From positions 186,001-250,000 of the forward strand of contig ONDM01000001.1 of NCBI GenBank assembly GCA_900316585.1: a DNA stretch of 64,000 nucleotides, read 5' to 3'. Within the stretch, counting starts at the first letter, position 1; each line of letters starts with the position of its first letter. This document shows positions 18,001 through 26,450 of this stretch, piece by piece. Made by a program: the position numbers and the translations under genes. Under the pieces are notes generated by a model, which made no database searches, was not told the origin of the DNA, and saw nothing but the letters and a program-made list of their open reading frames with translations. Source of the DNA: an uncultured Prevotellaceae bacterium. GTDB taxonomy: Bacteria; Bacteroidota; Bacteroidia; Bacteroidales; Bacteroidaceae.

Positions 18001-18288
18001 TTTGGACATCACATAAATGTCCATGTTACCTTCCCTGTCGCTTGCAAATGCTATTTTAGTTCCATCCGGACTCCAAACAGGTCGTGTGTCATACGCTTCA
18101 TTGGTGGTAAGCTGATGTGCATCACCACCATTAACAGGTACTGTATAAATATCACCTTTATAACAGAAAGCAATGGTAGATCCATCAGGAGAGATACTAC
18201 TCTGCCTTAGCCATAATGGACTTTCCTGCGCCAGGGCACAAGAAGATATTCCACTAAAAAGAAGGGCAAAAAAAAGATTATTTCTCAT
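15034..18288 (-). CDS. Tricorn-like S41 protease with beta-propeller
   Basis: A 1084-residue exported protease. After a signal sequence (MRNNLFFALLFSG, ending near ALAQ; the ISSC could also be a lipobox) come TolB/WD40-type propeller repeats with SPDG motifs (about residues 30-560), a very charged K/E-rich stretch (about 555-610), more propeller strands, a PDZ-like region (about 780-870) and a C-terminal S41 domain. In the S41 domain, DTRHNGGGW and the nucleophile region DNYSNAHG (Ser987) are visible. The layout equals that of archaeal tricorn and its bacterial homologues, which trim peptides. It lies in an operon between a clostripain-like protease (19-base gap) and a zinc-motif membrane protein. 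Confidence 0.9.
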   Translation of the reverse strand: MRNNLFFALLFSGISSCALAQESPLWLRQSSISPDGSTIAFCYKGDIYTVPVNGGDAHQLTTNEAYDTRPVWSPDGTKIAFASDREGNMDIYVMSKNGGAPTRLTTAPQAEQPLVFKDNHTVLYLAYIRPAVEDMQFPSNSFKEVYEVSVDGGKPKMVTSWTMENLNISPDGKTWLFNDKKGYEDEWRKHHTSSITRDIWKYDVSSKSFEKLTSFIGEDRNPVWDNSGESFFYLSEQEGSFNIFKKSMNGGKTEQITHFTSHPVRFLSYAKNGTLCFSYNGELYTVKEGKEPQKLNIRILTDKIEKDVIRQIKRNGATDFAVSPTGKEIAFIIRGDVYVTNVEYNTTKQITDTPEQERNLDFASDGRSIVYSSERNGVWQIWQSSIVRDSEKEFAYATDLKEENLTNNNVTSFYPQYSPDGKEVAYLENRTTLRIINLKTKAIRTVLGGEFNYSYSDGDQHFSWSPDSKWILSNYIGVGGWNNQDIVLVKADGSVVKNLTESGYTDANARWVLGGKAMIWGSDRAGYRSHGSWGAEDDVYIMFFDVDAYDRFLMNKEDVARLEELEKTEKEKTEKADANSKLKKTDKNKKPNESSEKEVKELVLDLENAKDRIVRLTVNSSHLSDAILDKKGEVLYYIASFEGSGDLWKHDLKENKTEIVLKNLGRGELLTDKDMKYIYTMSMGSLVRIEFGKSEKKNISYEAIFNYRPSQERQYMFDHIWRQVNEKFYDPTIRGIDWAGYKTNYERFLPHINNNYDFQDLLSEMLGELNGSHTGARYYPSSSTLSVASLGLFYDDLFDGKGLKIKEIIPKSNLTKKKNKVSAGCIIEKIDGTLVDNNADYLLAGKVGKNILLSIYNPVGGERFEITVKGMSQSEESELLYSRWVERNRKIVEKESNGRLGYIHIKGMDSQSYRTLYSEALGKYRNVEALIVDTRHNGGGWLHDDVVTLLGAKEYTRYTPRGQYIGSDPYNKFTKPSCMLVCEDNYSNAHGTPWLYKELGIGKLIGTPVPGTMTAVWWETQIDNTIVFGIPQVGSMDNRGQYLENQQLDPDILIYNKPEDVLNGKDAQLEGAIQEMLKEIGPKK

Positions 18289-18307
18289 TTATTTGTAAGT
18301 TAATTGT

Positions 18308-19450
18308 TTAATGCGTTGCGTACCACCACGAAGTCTGATCCTTGGATTTGGTGTCATCATGGGTACTCGGGTCAGAGATGGTCAACCCGCTATATTCAGC
18401 TAAATCTATCCCACGTCTTATAAATTGAGAATAATACTGAGGGGTATTCGACTTATACGGAACGGCCAAATCCAACCGGTACAGGCAAGTGCCAGCTGCA
18501 TCGGGATTTACGGCAGTAAGATACTTCACATAACTACCGAAATCAAAGAATATAGTGGGAGTAAATCCATCCAGGTCTTGAATACTTTCTAGATAAGACG
18601 GATCAAATGAATAGGAATCATTCAAGTCCTTCATAGCTTGAGCCAAGGCAGGCAGCTGACTGGTAGAAGTTACACTTATCGTTCCATAGGGATAAGAATA
18701 TGAATTATAGAAGGTAAAGAAGGAAGCACAGATATTCTCATAGTCGGGTTTGCCTAAAAGATACTTTCCCATCTTGTGGTAAGGCATTCCATAATTCATT
18801 ATCTCACAAGTAGATGCTATAAGATACTTAATTACATCCTTTAACTCGTATGCCACTTCAGCTGTAGCCATATAGCAGTCGTCGAAGAGCAGGTATTCCA
18901 GCTTGATATTCGCATTGGAAAGCGCCTGATGCAAGGTGGAGATTTCAGTCTGGTAAAGCGAAGAAGCACCTCCAAACCATCGGGTAGAAGGCGCTAGCGC
19001 AGACCGGGTGACAGGAAGCCACCCCATTCCATGACAACCGATGATCATGCTATACTCATCGGCAGGAGCTATAGTCACCAAATCGGCTAAGATAGAAGTC
19101 AATCCACTTACCGTAGTATAATCTGCCATAGTAAACGAGTAATCCTTGATATTTTTACGGCTATAAAAACCATTATATAATACCACCTCCTGCAAGGTAG
19201 CTGTCTTATTACTGTTCGCCAAAAAGATAATAATACGCTGGTTGTCCAGACCCGTGGAATTAATGGCAGTCATCATGTCTTTCAAATTCTGCTCGAATGC
19301 ACTATATAGATTAGAAGCCCAAGGCATATAAACGAATAGCGTACGCTTATACGCAGTTGGTGGCTCTGGGATAGGGTCATCATGATGACTGCAAGCGTTA
19401 AAGCCTAAAGTGGAAAGGATTAGAAATAAATACAGTAAAAACTTTCTCAT
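18308..19450 (-). CDS. Clostripain-like (C11) cysteine protease lipoprotein
   Basis: A 380-residue lipoprotein (lipobox ending NAC, Cys20) with a C11/clostripain peptidase domain. His140 in IIGCHGMGW and Cys192 in LLFDDCYMATAEVAYEL are the expected catalytic dyad. Enzymes of this family cleave after basic residues and often self-activate; the specificity here is inferred. The frame is open to 19471, but ATG 19450 gives the lipoprotein signal and lies at the right distance from a -7 box at 19469-19476. First gene of the three-gene protease operon. Confidence 0.88.
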   Translation of the reverse strand: MRKFLLYLFLILSTLGFNACSHHDDPIPEPPTAYKRTLFVYMPWASNLYSAFEQNLKDMMTAINSTGLDNQRIIIFLANSNKTATLQEVVLYNGFYSRKNIKDYSFTMADYTTVSGLTSILADLVTIAPADEYSMIIGCHGMGWLPVTRSALAPSTRWFGGASSLYQTEISTLHQALSNANIKLEYLLFDDCYMATAEVAYELKDVIKYLIASTCEIMNYGMPYHKMGKYLLGKPDYENICASFFTFYNSYSYPYGTISVTSTSQLPALAQAMKDLNDSYSFDPSYLESIQDLDGFTPTIFFDFGSYVKYLTAVNPDAAGTCLYRLDLAVPYKSNTPQYYSQFIRRGIDLAEYSGLTISDPSTHDDTKSKDQTSWWYATH

Positions 19451-19468
19451 TACAAACTCATTTGAATG

Positions 19469-19476
19469 CAAAAATA
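19469..19476 (-). promoter_or_regulatory. -7 element (TATTTTTG) of the protease operon
   Basis: Minus-strand TATTTTTG, exact consensus, 18 bases upstream of the clostripain start at 19450. It overlaps the alternative start at 19471, which argues against that start. Confidence 0.6.
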
Positions 19477-19540
19477 AGACAAATTAATTATTCTGAACCG
19501 AAAATAAGATAGTGAAATCAAGGAATTCTAGTATTTTTTA

Positions 19541-19548
19541 TAATTTTG
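19541..19548 (+). promoter_or_regulatory. -7 element (TAATTTTG) of the GH3 gene
   Basis: Exact -7 match; transcription should start near 19553-19556. The ATG at 19550 would then not be transcribed, which supports the ATG at 19583 as the true start. Confidence 0.6.
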
Positions 19549-19582
19549 CATGAAAGACATTAACTATAAATCTATTTCAAGT

Positions 19583-21916
19583 ATGAAAAATGCACTAAAA
19601 TTAATGCTGTCTGCGTTGACAGTAGTAGCCTTTACTGCTTGCTCTAGTGCTAAGGTAACCGAAGAGCAGCACGACGGCTACAACCTCATCATTCAGAATG
19701 GTGGTCAGAATCTGGGTTACTCCCCTACTTCAGGCGTTCAGATCTTGGAACAAGATGGATACAAGTTCAAGGACCTGAATAGAAACGGGAAACTTGACGT
19801 TTACGAAGATTGGCGGAGAAGTTTTGAAGAAAGGGCTGAAGACCTATCAAAACAGTTAAGTATTGAAGAAATCGGAGGTTTGATGTTATATAGCGCACAT
19901 CAGTCTATAACATCTTCTGGATTCACTTATGGTGCTGTTGGAACATATAATGGCAAGCCTTTGAAGGAGAGTGGAGCCAAAATCAGTGATTTAACTGATC
20001 AGCAAAAGAAATTCCTGAAAGAAGACCACCTACGTCATGTACTTATTACTACTGTAGAATCTCCAGAAGTTGCAGCAATCTGGAACAACAACATGCAAGC
20101 TTTTTGTGAAGGACTGGATCATGGCATTCCATCCAACACAAGTACAGATCCTCGACATGATGCAATAGCTACTGCTGAATTCAATGCAGGAGCTGGAGGT
20201 CAAATATCTCTTTGGCCTAGCACATTAGGCCTAGCAGCGACTTTCGACCCCTCTATTATTGAAGAGTTTGGCCGGGTGGCATCATTAGAATACCGGGCTT
20301 TAGGCATTACCACAGCCTTATCTCCACAAGTAGATATTGCTACTGATCCACGATGGTGGAGAAATAGTGGTACTTTCGGTGAAGACCCTAAACTTTCAAC
20401 CGATATAGCAAGAGCTTATTGCGACGGCTTCCAGACTAGTAGTGAGGAAGCTGAAATAGCCGATGGATGGGGATATGAGTCTGTGAACGCCATGGTGAAG
20501 CATTGGCCTGGTGGCGGTAGTGGTGAAGGAGGAAGAGATGCACATTACATTAATGGAAAATATGCCGTATACCCAGGACATAATGAAGCATTGGCACTTA
20601 AACCTTTTACAGAAGGTGCATTTAGACTGAACGGTAAGACACAGGTGGCATCTGCCATCATGCCTTATTATACTATCTCCACCAATTATGATGGTACAGA
20701 TAATATGGAAGGGAACAACTATTCCAAGTACCTTATTACAGATTTACTCCGGAATAAATATGAATTTGATGGAGTGGTTTGCACCGACTGGGGTGTTACA
20801 GCTGATGAAGGAACAGATTTCACTTCTATAATCGGTGGAAAATGCTGGGGGCATGAAACTGAAGATGTAGTTACTCGTCATTATAAGATTCTCATGGCTG
20901 GTGTAGACCAGTTTGGTGGGAACAATGATTTGGGACCCGTTATTGAAGCTTATAAAATGGGTGTTAAGGAATTCGGAGAAGAATTTATGCGTGCCCGTAT
21001 GGAAGCATCTGCAAAACGACTCCTGATGAATATCTTCAGAGTCGGACTTTTTGAAAATCCGTATGTAAACCCTAAAGCCTCACAAGAACTGGTAGGAAAC
21101 CCTGTATTTATGAAAGAAGGCTATGACACACAGGTAAAATCTGTTGTCATGTTGAAAAATAAGGACAATGTACTACCTATTACAGAGAAGAAAAAAGTCT
21201 ACGTACCAAAAGTGCATCATGAGGCAACTGTAAACTTCTTTGGTGCTCCAGTAGAAGCTTACGATGCTGACCCAGTAGATAAAGAGCAACTAGCAAAATA
21301 TTTCTCTGTAGTTGACAACCCTACAGAGGCTGACTTTGCAATATGCTACATTACCAATCCAGCAACGGGCAACGGTTATAGTAAAGAAGACAGGAAAAAA
21401 GGAGGAAATGGATATATTCCAATTTCTTTACAATATAATAATTATACTGCAATCAATGCTAGGCCTCATTCCATAGCAGGAGGTGACCCACAAGAAGATT
21501 TCACGGACCGTTCTTATCGTGGGAAGAGCACAAGTGCCACAAACAAGTGTGAGCTAGACATGGTTTTAGACACTCGTAAAGCCATGGGTGATAAACCTGT
21601 TGTAGTCTGCATCAACATGGATCGTCCAATGATTATGGCAGAGTTTGAGCCTTATGTAGATGCCATCCTTGTCGGTTTCGTCATTCAGAATCAAGTACTG
21701 CTAGACTTGATTTCCGGAAAAGAAGAGCCTTCAGCACTTCTTCCAATGCAAATGCCACTCAACATGGCAACTGTGGAGGAACAGTTTGAGGACACTCCAC
21801 ATGATATGAAATGTTATGTGGATTCTGAAGGCAATACATATGATTTTGCTTATGGTCTTAACTGGAAAGGCGTTATCAATGACGAACGAGTTGCTAAATA
21901 TCAAGTAAAGAAGTAA
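19583..21916 (+). CDS. Glycoside hydrolase family 3 lipoprotein (beta-glucosidase-like)
   Basis: A 777-residue secreted glycosidase. The N-terminus is a lipoprotein-type signal ending FTAC-SS. The GH3 N-terminal barrel includes SPQVDIATDPRWWRNSGTFG, KHWPGGGSGEGGRD and the nucleophile Asp402 in VVCTDWGV. The second alpha/beta domain (about 520-750) follows. No FnIII-like C-terminal domain is present, unlike the other GH3 in this window. It probably releases sugar from beta-linked gluco- or related oligosaccharides; the linkage cannot be told by eye. The start 33 bases into the open frame was chosen because of the signal peptide and the -7 box. It stands alone, closed by a terminator. Confidence 0.9.
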   Translation: MKNALKLMLSALTVVAFTACSSAKVTEEQHDGYNLIIQNGGQNLGYSPTSGVQILEQDGYKFKDLNRNGKLDVYEDWRRSFEERAEDLSKQLSIEEIGGLMLYSAHQSITSSGFTYGAVGTYNGKPLKESGAKISDLTDQQKKFLKEDHLRHVLITTVESPEVAAIWNNNMQAFCEGLDHGIPSNTSTDPRHDAIATAEFNAGAGGQISLWPSTLGLAATFDPSIIEEFGRVASLEYRALGITTALSPQVDIATDPRWWRNSGTFGEDPKLSTDIARAYCDGFQTSSEEAEIADGWGYESVNAMVKHWPGGGSGEGGRDAHYINGKYAVYPGHNEALALKPFTEGAFRLNGKTQVASAIMPYYTISTNYDGTDNMEGNNYSKYLITDLLRNKYEFDGVVCTDWGVTADEGTDFTSIIGGKCWGHETEDVVTRHYKILMAGVDQFGGNNDLGPVIEAYKMGVKEFGEEFMRARMEASAKRLLMNIFRVGLFENPYVNPKASQELVGNPVFMKEGYDTQVKSVVMLKNKDNVLPITEKKKVYVPKVHHEATVNFFGAPVEAYDADPVDKEQLAKYFSVVDNPTEADFAICYITNPATGNGYSKEDRKKGGNGYIPISLQYNNYTAINARPHSIAGGDPQEDFTDRSYRGKSTSATNKCELDMVLDTRKAMGDKPVVVCINMDRPMIMAEFEPYVDAILVGFVIQNQVLLDLISGKEEPSALLPMQMPLNMATVEEQFEDTPHDMKCYVDSEGNTYDFAYGLNWKGVINDERVAKYQVKK

Positions 21917-21931
21917 ATAGAACAAACACGG

Positions 21932-21956
21932 AAAGGCCCAGATTCTGGGCCTTTTT
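21932..21956. terminator. Intrinsic terminator between GH3 and the AlbA_2 gene
   Basis: 11-bp stem AAAGGCCCAGA / TCTGGGCCTTT with a two-base gap, then TT. It lies between convergent stops and may serve both strands. Confidence 0.82.
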
Positions 21957-21961
21957 CCTTT

Positions 21962-22603
21962 CTATTCAGGTGATTTCTCAATAAAATAAAATGTATGGTC
22001 ACGGAACACGATCTCTACAATTCCGAAATGAATAAAATTAGCAAGCATTTTAATTGCTTTCGGTCTACTTAACCCAGCTTTCTTATATAATTGATTTAAA
22101 GTATAGCCATCCTGATTCTCACTTAGCAATTGAAACACTTTACGTTGTTTTTCCGTAAACATAATAAAAGAACCCTTCTGAATTGTGGATTTTCGCCACA
22201 ATTCCAAAAGGACAGGTGTAGCAACTATATTTTCATCATTGATACGGACATATGCTTTTTTAGTTCCATCACGTTCCTTAGCAAAAATAGGACGTACCTC
22301 ACTACGATCTATAGTCACAATTAGAACTGTATGCCCATCTTCAACAACAGTTTCCCATTGACATTTAACGGGAGGTATACAATAAGAAGTAGCAGCAGCA
22401 TCTATCATATACATTTCTTCTTCACTCCTCACTCCTGCTATTTTTCCGTTATCACGTACGCCAATAAGCAATCTACCACCATCAGTGTTGGCAAATGCAG
22501 ATATAGAATGAGCTATCTTACTCACTGATGAAATTTCATACTTGAAATCCTGCTGTTGATGCTCTCCTTCAGCAATCAAATCCAATAGAGTACGGCTTTT
22601 CAT
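21962..22603 (-). CDS. AlbA_2 (Schlafen-like) domain protein with C-terminal HTH
   Basis: A 213-residue cytoplasmic protein. Residues ~1-125 match the AlbA_2/divergent AAA_4 domain with EGEHQQQDFKYEIS and the hallmark AFANTDGGRLLIGVRDNG. Residues ~150-213 look like a winged helix (TEKQRKVFQLLSENQDGYTLNQLYKKAGLSRPKAIKML). Such proteins are usually taken as nucleic-acid-binding regulators, but few are characterised. The frame opens at 22627, but ATG 22603 is chosen because a -7 box sits at 22624-22631. Divergent from the GH51 gene with a 67-base intergenic region, so it may regulate it. Confidence 0.75.
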   Translation of the reverse strand: MKSRTLLDLIAEGEHQQQDFKYEISSVSKIAHSISAFANTDGGRLLIGVRDNGKIAGVRSEEEMYMIDAAATSYCIPPVKCQWETVVEDGHTVLIVTIDRSEVRPIFAKERDGTKKAYVRINDENIVATPVLLELWRKSTIQKGSFIMFTEKQRKVFQLLSENQDGYTLNQLYKKAGLSRPKAIKMLANFIHFGIVEIVFRDHTFYFIEKSPE

Positions 22604-22623
22604 TCTGTTATATACTTTTAAGC

Positions 22624-22631
22624 GCAAAGGT
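22624..22631 (-). promoter_or_regulatory. -7 element (TACCTTTG) of the AlbA_2 gene
   Basis: Exact minus-strand -7 match, 20 bases upstream of ATG 22603. Confidence 0.6.
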
Positions 22632-22655
22632 AAACTTTATTTTCAAATAAATAAC

Positions 22656-22663
22656 TATCTTTG
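22656..22663 (+). promoter_or_regulatory. -7 element (TATCTTTG) of the GH51 gene
   Basis: Exact -7 match that ends only 7 bases before the ATG at 22671, which implies a leaderless or nearly leaderless mRNA. Confidence 0.55.
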
Positions 22664-22670
22664 CAAATAT

Positions 22671-25076
22671 ATGAAAAGATTCTATTTACTAATAATTAGT
22701 GTAATAACCGTATGTGCTTATGCCAATCAAAAGGTTTACCATACGGTTCCTGATTCTGTGTATCTACGTGCATATACAACTACTGAAGATGCTGGAAGAA
22801 GTGGGTTGAGACTGGATTGGAGTGTGGACCAGAAGCAGTGGTTCCAAGTGGCGAATGGGTATGGGTTTCTGTCCTCTGATTTTGGCCCTTGGGGCGATGG
22901 AAAAAGGATGTATGATCCCGTGCTGCGGAGAGAAAACGGCCAATGGGTTTGTGTCTGGAAATTAACCGAATCTGGAGAAGCCTACGCCAAAGCCTACTCC
23001 CCTAATTTATGCGACTGGGGAAGGCAGTCTTATTTCAGCAAGGCCCCAGGGGAAGAGCCTAAAATTCTGAAGGTGGCTTACCAGGATATCCTAGTTGCAC
23101 AGAGAGCAGCAGAAAGCAATCGGTATAGAGAATCTCTTTTTGCAGAAACTACGGCAGAGGATGCGGTACGGTTTAAAAATCTTACTCAGGTCCGCGTAAA
23201 GGTAAAATCTACCGGTGAAAGAAAGCAGATTAACGACAAGCTGATAGGTATCTTTTTTGAAGATATCAGCTACGCAGCCGATGGTGGTCTGTATGCCGAA
23301 ATGGTAAGGAACAGAGATTTCGAGTTTTCCGCAGCAGATCATAAGGGATGGAATTCCACCCTGAGTTGGGAACTCAAGGGAGATGACACCACCTTTATAA
23401 TAGATTCAGTATCCCCTATCCATGCTAATAATCCGCATTATGCTGTACTTACGGTAGATGTGCCGGGTGCCAGCTTAGTGAACACCGGATTCGACGGCTA
23501 TTATATAAAAAAGGATGAAAAATACGATTTCTCTATTTTCATCCATTCCGAAAATGGTGGAAGGCTGAAAATTGGCTTGGTAGATCCTGAAACAGGTGCT
23601 ACCATTGCAGGGGGTATGGTTTCCTCTTCAAAAGGGGAATGGAAAAAACAGCATTGCACGTTGAATCCCTCGCGCAGTATAGACCATGCCATACTAACCA
23701 TAGAACCGCTTTCTGCAGGCATCTACTATTTAGACATGGTGTCTCTGTTCCCCAAACATACGTTTAAAGATCATGGCTTAAGACAAGATCTGGCACAGAC
23801 GTTGGCAGATTTACAACCGAAGTTCGTGCGTTTCCCAGGGGGATGCGTAGCGCATGGCAACGGCGTTGACAACATCTACGACTGGAAAGGCAGTATAGGC
23901 CCGCTGGAATCCCGTAAGCCTTTGTCTAACATCTGGAATTATCATCAGACACGAGGCTTGGGCTATCATGAATATTTTCAGTTCTGTGAAGATATCGGAG
24001 CAGAGCCTCTTCCTGTAGTGGCAGCGGGTGTGCCTTGCCAAAATTCAGGACGGGCTAGTAAACACTCTCATGACGTGCTCACTGCCTATGGACAGCAAAC
24101 AGGAATTCCTATGGAAGAGATGGATGCGTATGTGCAAGACATTCTTGACCTGATAGAATATGCGAATGGAGATGCTAAAAAGACGGCATGGGGAAAAAAG
24201 AGAGCCGAAAATGGACATAGTAAACCGTTCAACCTGAAATACATAGGAATAGGAAATGAAGATCAGATAACCGATGTTTTTGAAGAAAGGTTTCGGATGA
24301 TTTATAAAGCCGTACAGGATAAATACCCGGAAATTACTGTTATTGGCACAGTGGGCCCATTCTATAAAGGGAGCGATTATACAGAAGGATGGAAATTGGC
24401 CGACAACTTAAACATCCCTATGGTGGATGAGCATTATTATAACACTCCGGGTTGGTTCATCTATAATCAAGATTTCTACGATAAATATGATAGAAATAAA
24501 TCCAAAGTCTATTTAGGTGAATATGCTGCTCACTTGCCAGGGCGACCCAATAATATAGAAACGGCACTGTCGGAGGCTCTCTATCTCACAGCAGTAGAAC
24601 GCAACGGAGATGTGGTTCAAATGAGCAGCTATGCTCCCCTGCTTGCCAAAGAAGGGCATACGAACTGGAATCCTGATCTCATCTATTTCAACAATAAAGA
24701 AGTAAAACCCACGGTGGGATATTTCGTTCAGCAGTTGTTCTCCAAATATTCCGGAACCACCTATCTGGGGAATCAGTTGGAAGTAGAGAGCGATAAATTC
24801 GGAGTGAAAGAGCGGATAGGCTTCTCTTCTCTAGAAGATGAAAGGGGGAACTTAATTCTTAAGATGGTCAACTTACTCCCTGTAGAAGTCAACTTCGAAC
24901 TTAGTGAACAAATAGTAAACAGAAAAGATAAAATCATCATCACAGAAACCCTTTTAAGTGGTTCTCCAAGTGAAACAAATGCAAAACCTGTAGAAAGGGA
25001 TATAACTATAGATAAGCTAGAGAACTATGTCTTACAACCGTATAGCTTTGTAGTTATTAAAATACAGAATAAATAG
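22671..25076 (+). CDS. GH51 alpha-L-arabinofuranosidase with N-terminal propeller-like domain
   Basis: An 801-residue secreted enzyme (signal peptide ending near AYA) that should release L-arabinofuranose from arabinan or arabinoxylan side chains. Residues ~20-150 resemble part of a GH43-like propeller (SVYLRAYTTTEDAGRSGLRL, MYDPVLRRENGQWVCVW). A carbohydrate-binding-like region follows (about 180-370), with the GH51 entry motif GIFFEDISYAADGGLYAEMV. The catalytic barrel contains FVRFPGGCVAHG, the acid/base Glu530 in GIGNEDQ and the nucleophile Glu617 in YLGEYAA. The C-terminal beta domain closes the protein. Its start is fixed by the signal peptide even though it is almost on top of the -7 box. 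Confidence 0.92.
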   Translation: MKRFYLLIISVITVCAYANQKVYHTVPDSVYLRAYTTTEDAGRSGLRLDWSVDQKQWFQVANGYGFLSSDFGPWGDGKRMYDPVLRRENGQWVCVWKLTESGEAYAKAYSPNLCDWGRQSYFSKAPGEEPKILKVAYQDILVAQRAAESNRYRESLFAETTAEDAVRFKNLTQVRVKVKSTGERKQINDKLIGIFFEDISYAADGGLYAEMVRNRDFEFSAADHKGWNSTLSWELKGDDTTFIIDSVSPIHANNPHYAVLTVDVPGASLVNTGFDGYYIKKDEKYDFSIFIHSENGGRLKIGLVDPETGATIAGGMVSSSKGEWKKQHCTLNPSRSIDHAILTIEPLSAGIYYLDMVSLFPKHTFKDHGLRQDLAQTLADLQPKFVRFPGGCVAHGNGVDNIYDWKGSIGPLESRKPLSNIWNYHQTRGLGYHEYFQFCEDIGAEPLPVVAAGVPCQNSGRASKHSHDVLTAYGQQTGIPMEEMDAYVQDILDLIEYANGDAKKTAWGKKRAENGHSKPFNLKYIGIGNEDQITDVFEERFRMIYKAVQDKYPEITVIGTVGPFYKGSDYTEGWKLADNLNIPMVDEHYYNTPGWFIYNQDFYDKYDRNKSKVYLGEYAAHLPGRPNNIETALSEALYLTAVERNGDVVQMSSYAPLLAKEGHTNWNPDLIYFNNKEVKPTVGYFVQQLFSKYSGTTYLGNQLEVESDKFGVKERIGFSSLEDERGNLILKMVNLLPVEVNFELSEQIVNRKDKIIITETLLSGSPSETNAKPVERDITIDKLENYVLQPYSFVVIKIQNK

Positions 25077-25130
25077 CTATATTTAACTATCGCATTTTCT
25101 GATTTGTCATAGTTTGTCAAAGAATAGCTT

Positions 25131-25138
25131 TATTTTTG
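25131..25138 (+). promoter_or_regulatory. -7 element (TATTTTTG) of the radical SAM/DUF4130 operon
   Basis: Exact -7 match, 19 bases before the ATG at 25158. Two TTTGTCA copies at 25103 and 25113, ten bases apart, lie upstream; neither is at the ideal -33 spacing. Confidence 0.6.
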
Positions 25139-25157
25139 CCATCAGTTAATAAAATAC

Positions 25158-26447
25158 ATGCTCACAGAAGCCACCATAGAAAAACTACGTATTTTAGCGG
25201 AAAGTGCTAAATACGATGTGTCCTGCTCATCTTCTGGTACGGTACGTGCTGGCAAGAAAGGCATGGTGGGAAACACCGTGGGAGGCGTGGGAATCTGTCA
25301 TAGCTTTGCAGATGACGGAAGGTGCATTTCTTTATTGAAAGTTATGCTGACAAATTATTGCATGTATGATTGTGCGTATTGTATCAACAGAAGAAGCAAC
25401 GACATCAAGAGGGCTACATTAAGTGTCAGTGAACTGGAAGAAATTGTTATGGAATTCTATCGGCGAAACTATATAGAAGGCTTATTCTTAAGTAGTGGAG
25501 TGGTTAGGAATCCCGACTATACCATGGAAAGATTAGTTCGTATAGCACAAGACCTGCGAACTATTCATCGGTTTAATGGTTATATACATCTTAAATCCAT
25601 TCCTGGAGCTAGCCGGGAATTAGTTAAAAAAGCAGGGATTTATGCCGACAGAATGAGTGTCAATATAGAGATTCCCAAAGAAGAATCCCTTAAATTAGTT
25701 GCCCCAGAAAAAGACCATAAAAGTGTATTCGAACCTATGAGTTTTATTCGGGAAGGGGTTCTGGAAAACAAAGAAGACAAGAAGAACTTAAAACATGTAC
25801 CTCGCTTTGTTCCAGCTGGTCAATCCACACAAATGATTGTGGGTGCCACACCTGAAACGGACAAAGACATTCTGCTGTTGTCCTCATCGCTTTACCAGCA
25901 GCCTACCATGCGAAGGGTATATTATTCCGGATATGTGAGTGTAAACACTTACGATTCACGACTTCCCGTTTTAAAACAGCCCCCACTGGTTAGAGAGAAC
26001 AGGCTTTATCAAGCAGATTGGTTGCTTCGCTTCTATCATTTCAACGTGAATGAGATAGTAGATGAGACGCATACTAATCTAGATTTGGACGTTGACCCGA
26101 AACTTTCTTGGGCATTACGGCATCCAGAGCGGTTTCCAGTGGATATTAACAAAGATGATTATGAGAAAATACTCAGAGTTCCTGGCATTGGGGTGAAGTC
26201 GGCCATGTTGATTGTGAATTCCAGACGATTTAATCGCATCACTTCCTATCATCTCAAGAAGATGGGTGTAGTGATGAAAAAGGCTAAATATTTCATCGTT
26301 TGCGGAGAGTTGACCAACATGTTTTCTGGGCCAACGATAGGAATAAACGAGATTCATCCTGAAAGACTCAAACCCTTGTTGCTATCCGATAAGCAAAAAA
26401 AGGAAATCAATGACCGGAAACAACTGTCTTTTGACTTTGACTCATAG
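25158..26447 (+). CDS. Putative DNA modification/repair radical SAM protein
   Basis: A 429-residue radical SAM enzyme of the family annotated as putative DNA modification/repair radical SAM protein. The cluster-binding motif CxxxCxxC is at Cys68, Cys72 and Cys75 (TNYCMYDCAYCINRR). Three further cysteines precede it (Cys23, Cys47, Cys56). Near residues 336-365 a helix-hairpin-helix segment, VPGIGVKSAMLIV, suggests DNA binding. The substrate and reaction are unknown. It is followed 3 bases later by a DUF4130 protein, the usual partner of this family. The two genes form an operon with its own promoter. Confidence 0.88.
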   Translation: MLTEATIEKLRILAESAKYDVSCSSSGTVRAGKKGMVGNTVGGVGICHSFADDGRCISLLKVMLTNYCMYDCAYCINRRSNDIKRATLSVSELEEIVMEFYRRNYIEGLFLSSGVVRNPDYTMERLVRIAQDLRTIHRFNGYIHLKSIPGASRELVKKAGIYADRMSVNIEIPKEESLKLVAPEKDHKSVFEPMSFIREGVLENKEDKKNLKHVPRFVPAGQSTQMIVGATPETDKDILLLSSSLYQQPTMRRVYYSGYVSVNTYDSRLPVLKQPPLVRENRLYQADWLLRFYHFNVNEIVDETHTNLDLDVDPKLSWALRHPERFPVDINKDDYEKILRVPGIGVKSAMLIVNSRRFNRITSYHLKKMGVVMKKAKYFIVCGELTNMFSGPTIGINEIHPERLKPLLLSDKQKKEINDRKQLSFDFDS

Positions 26448-26450
26448 ACA

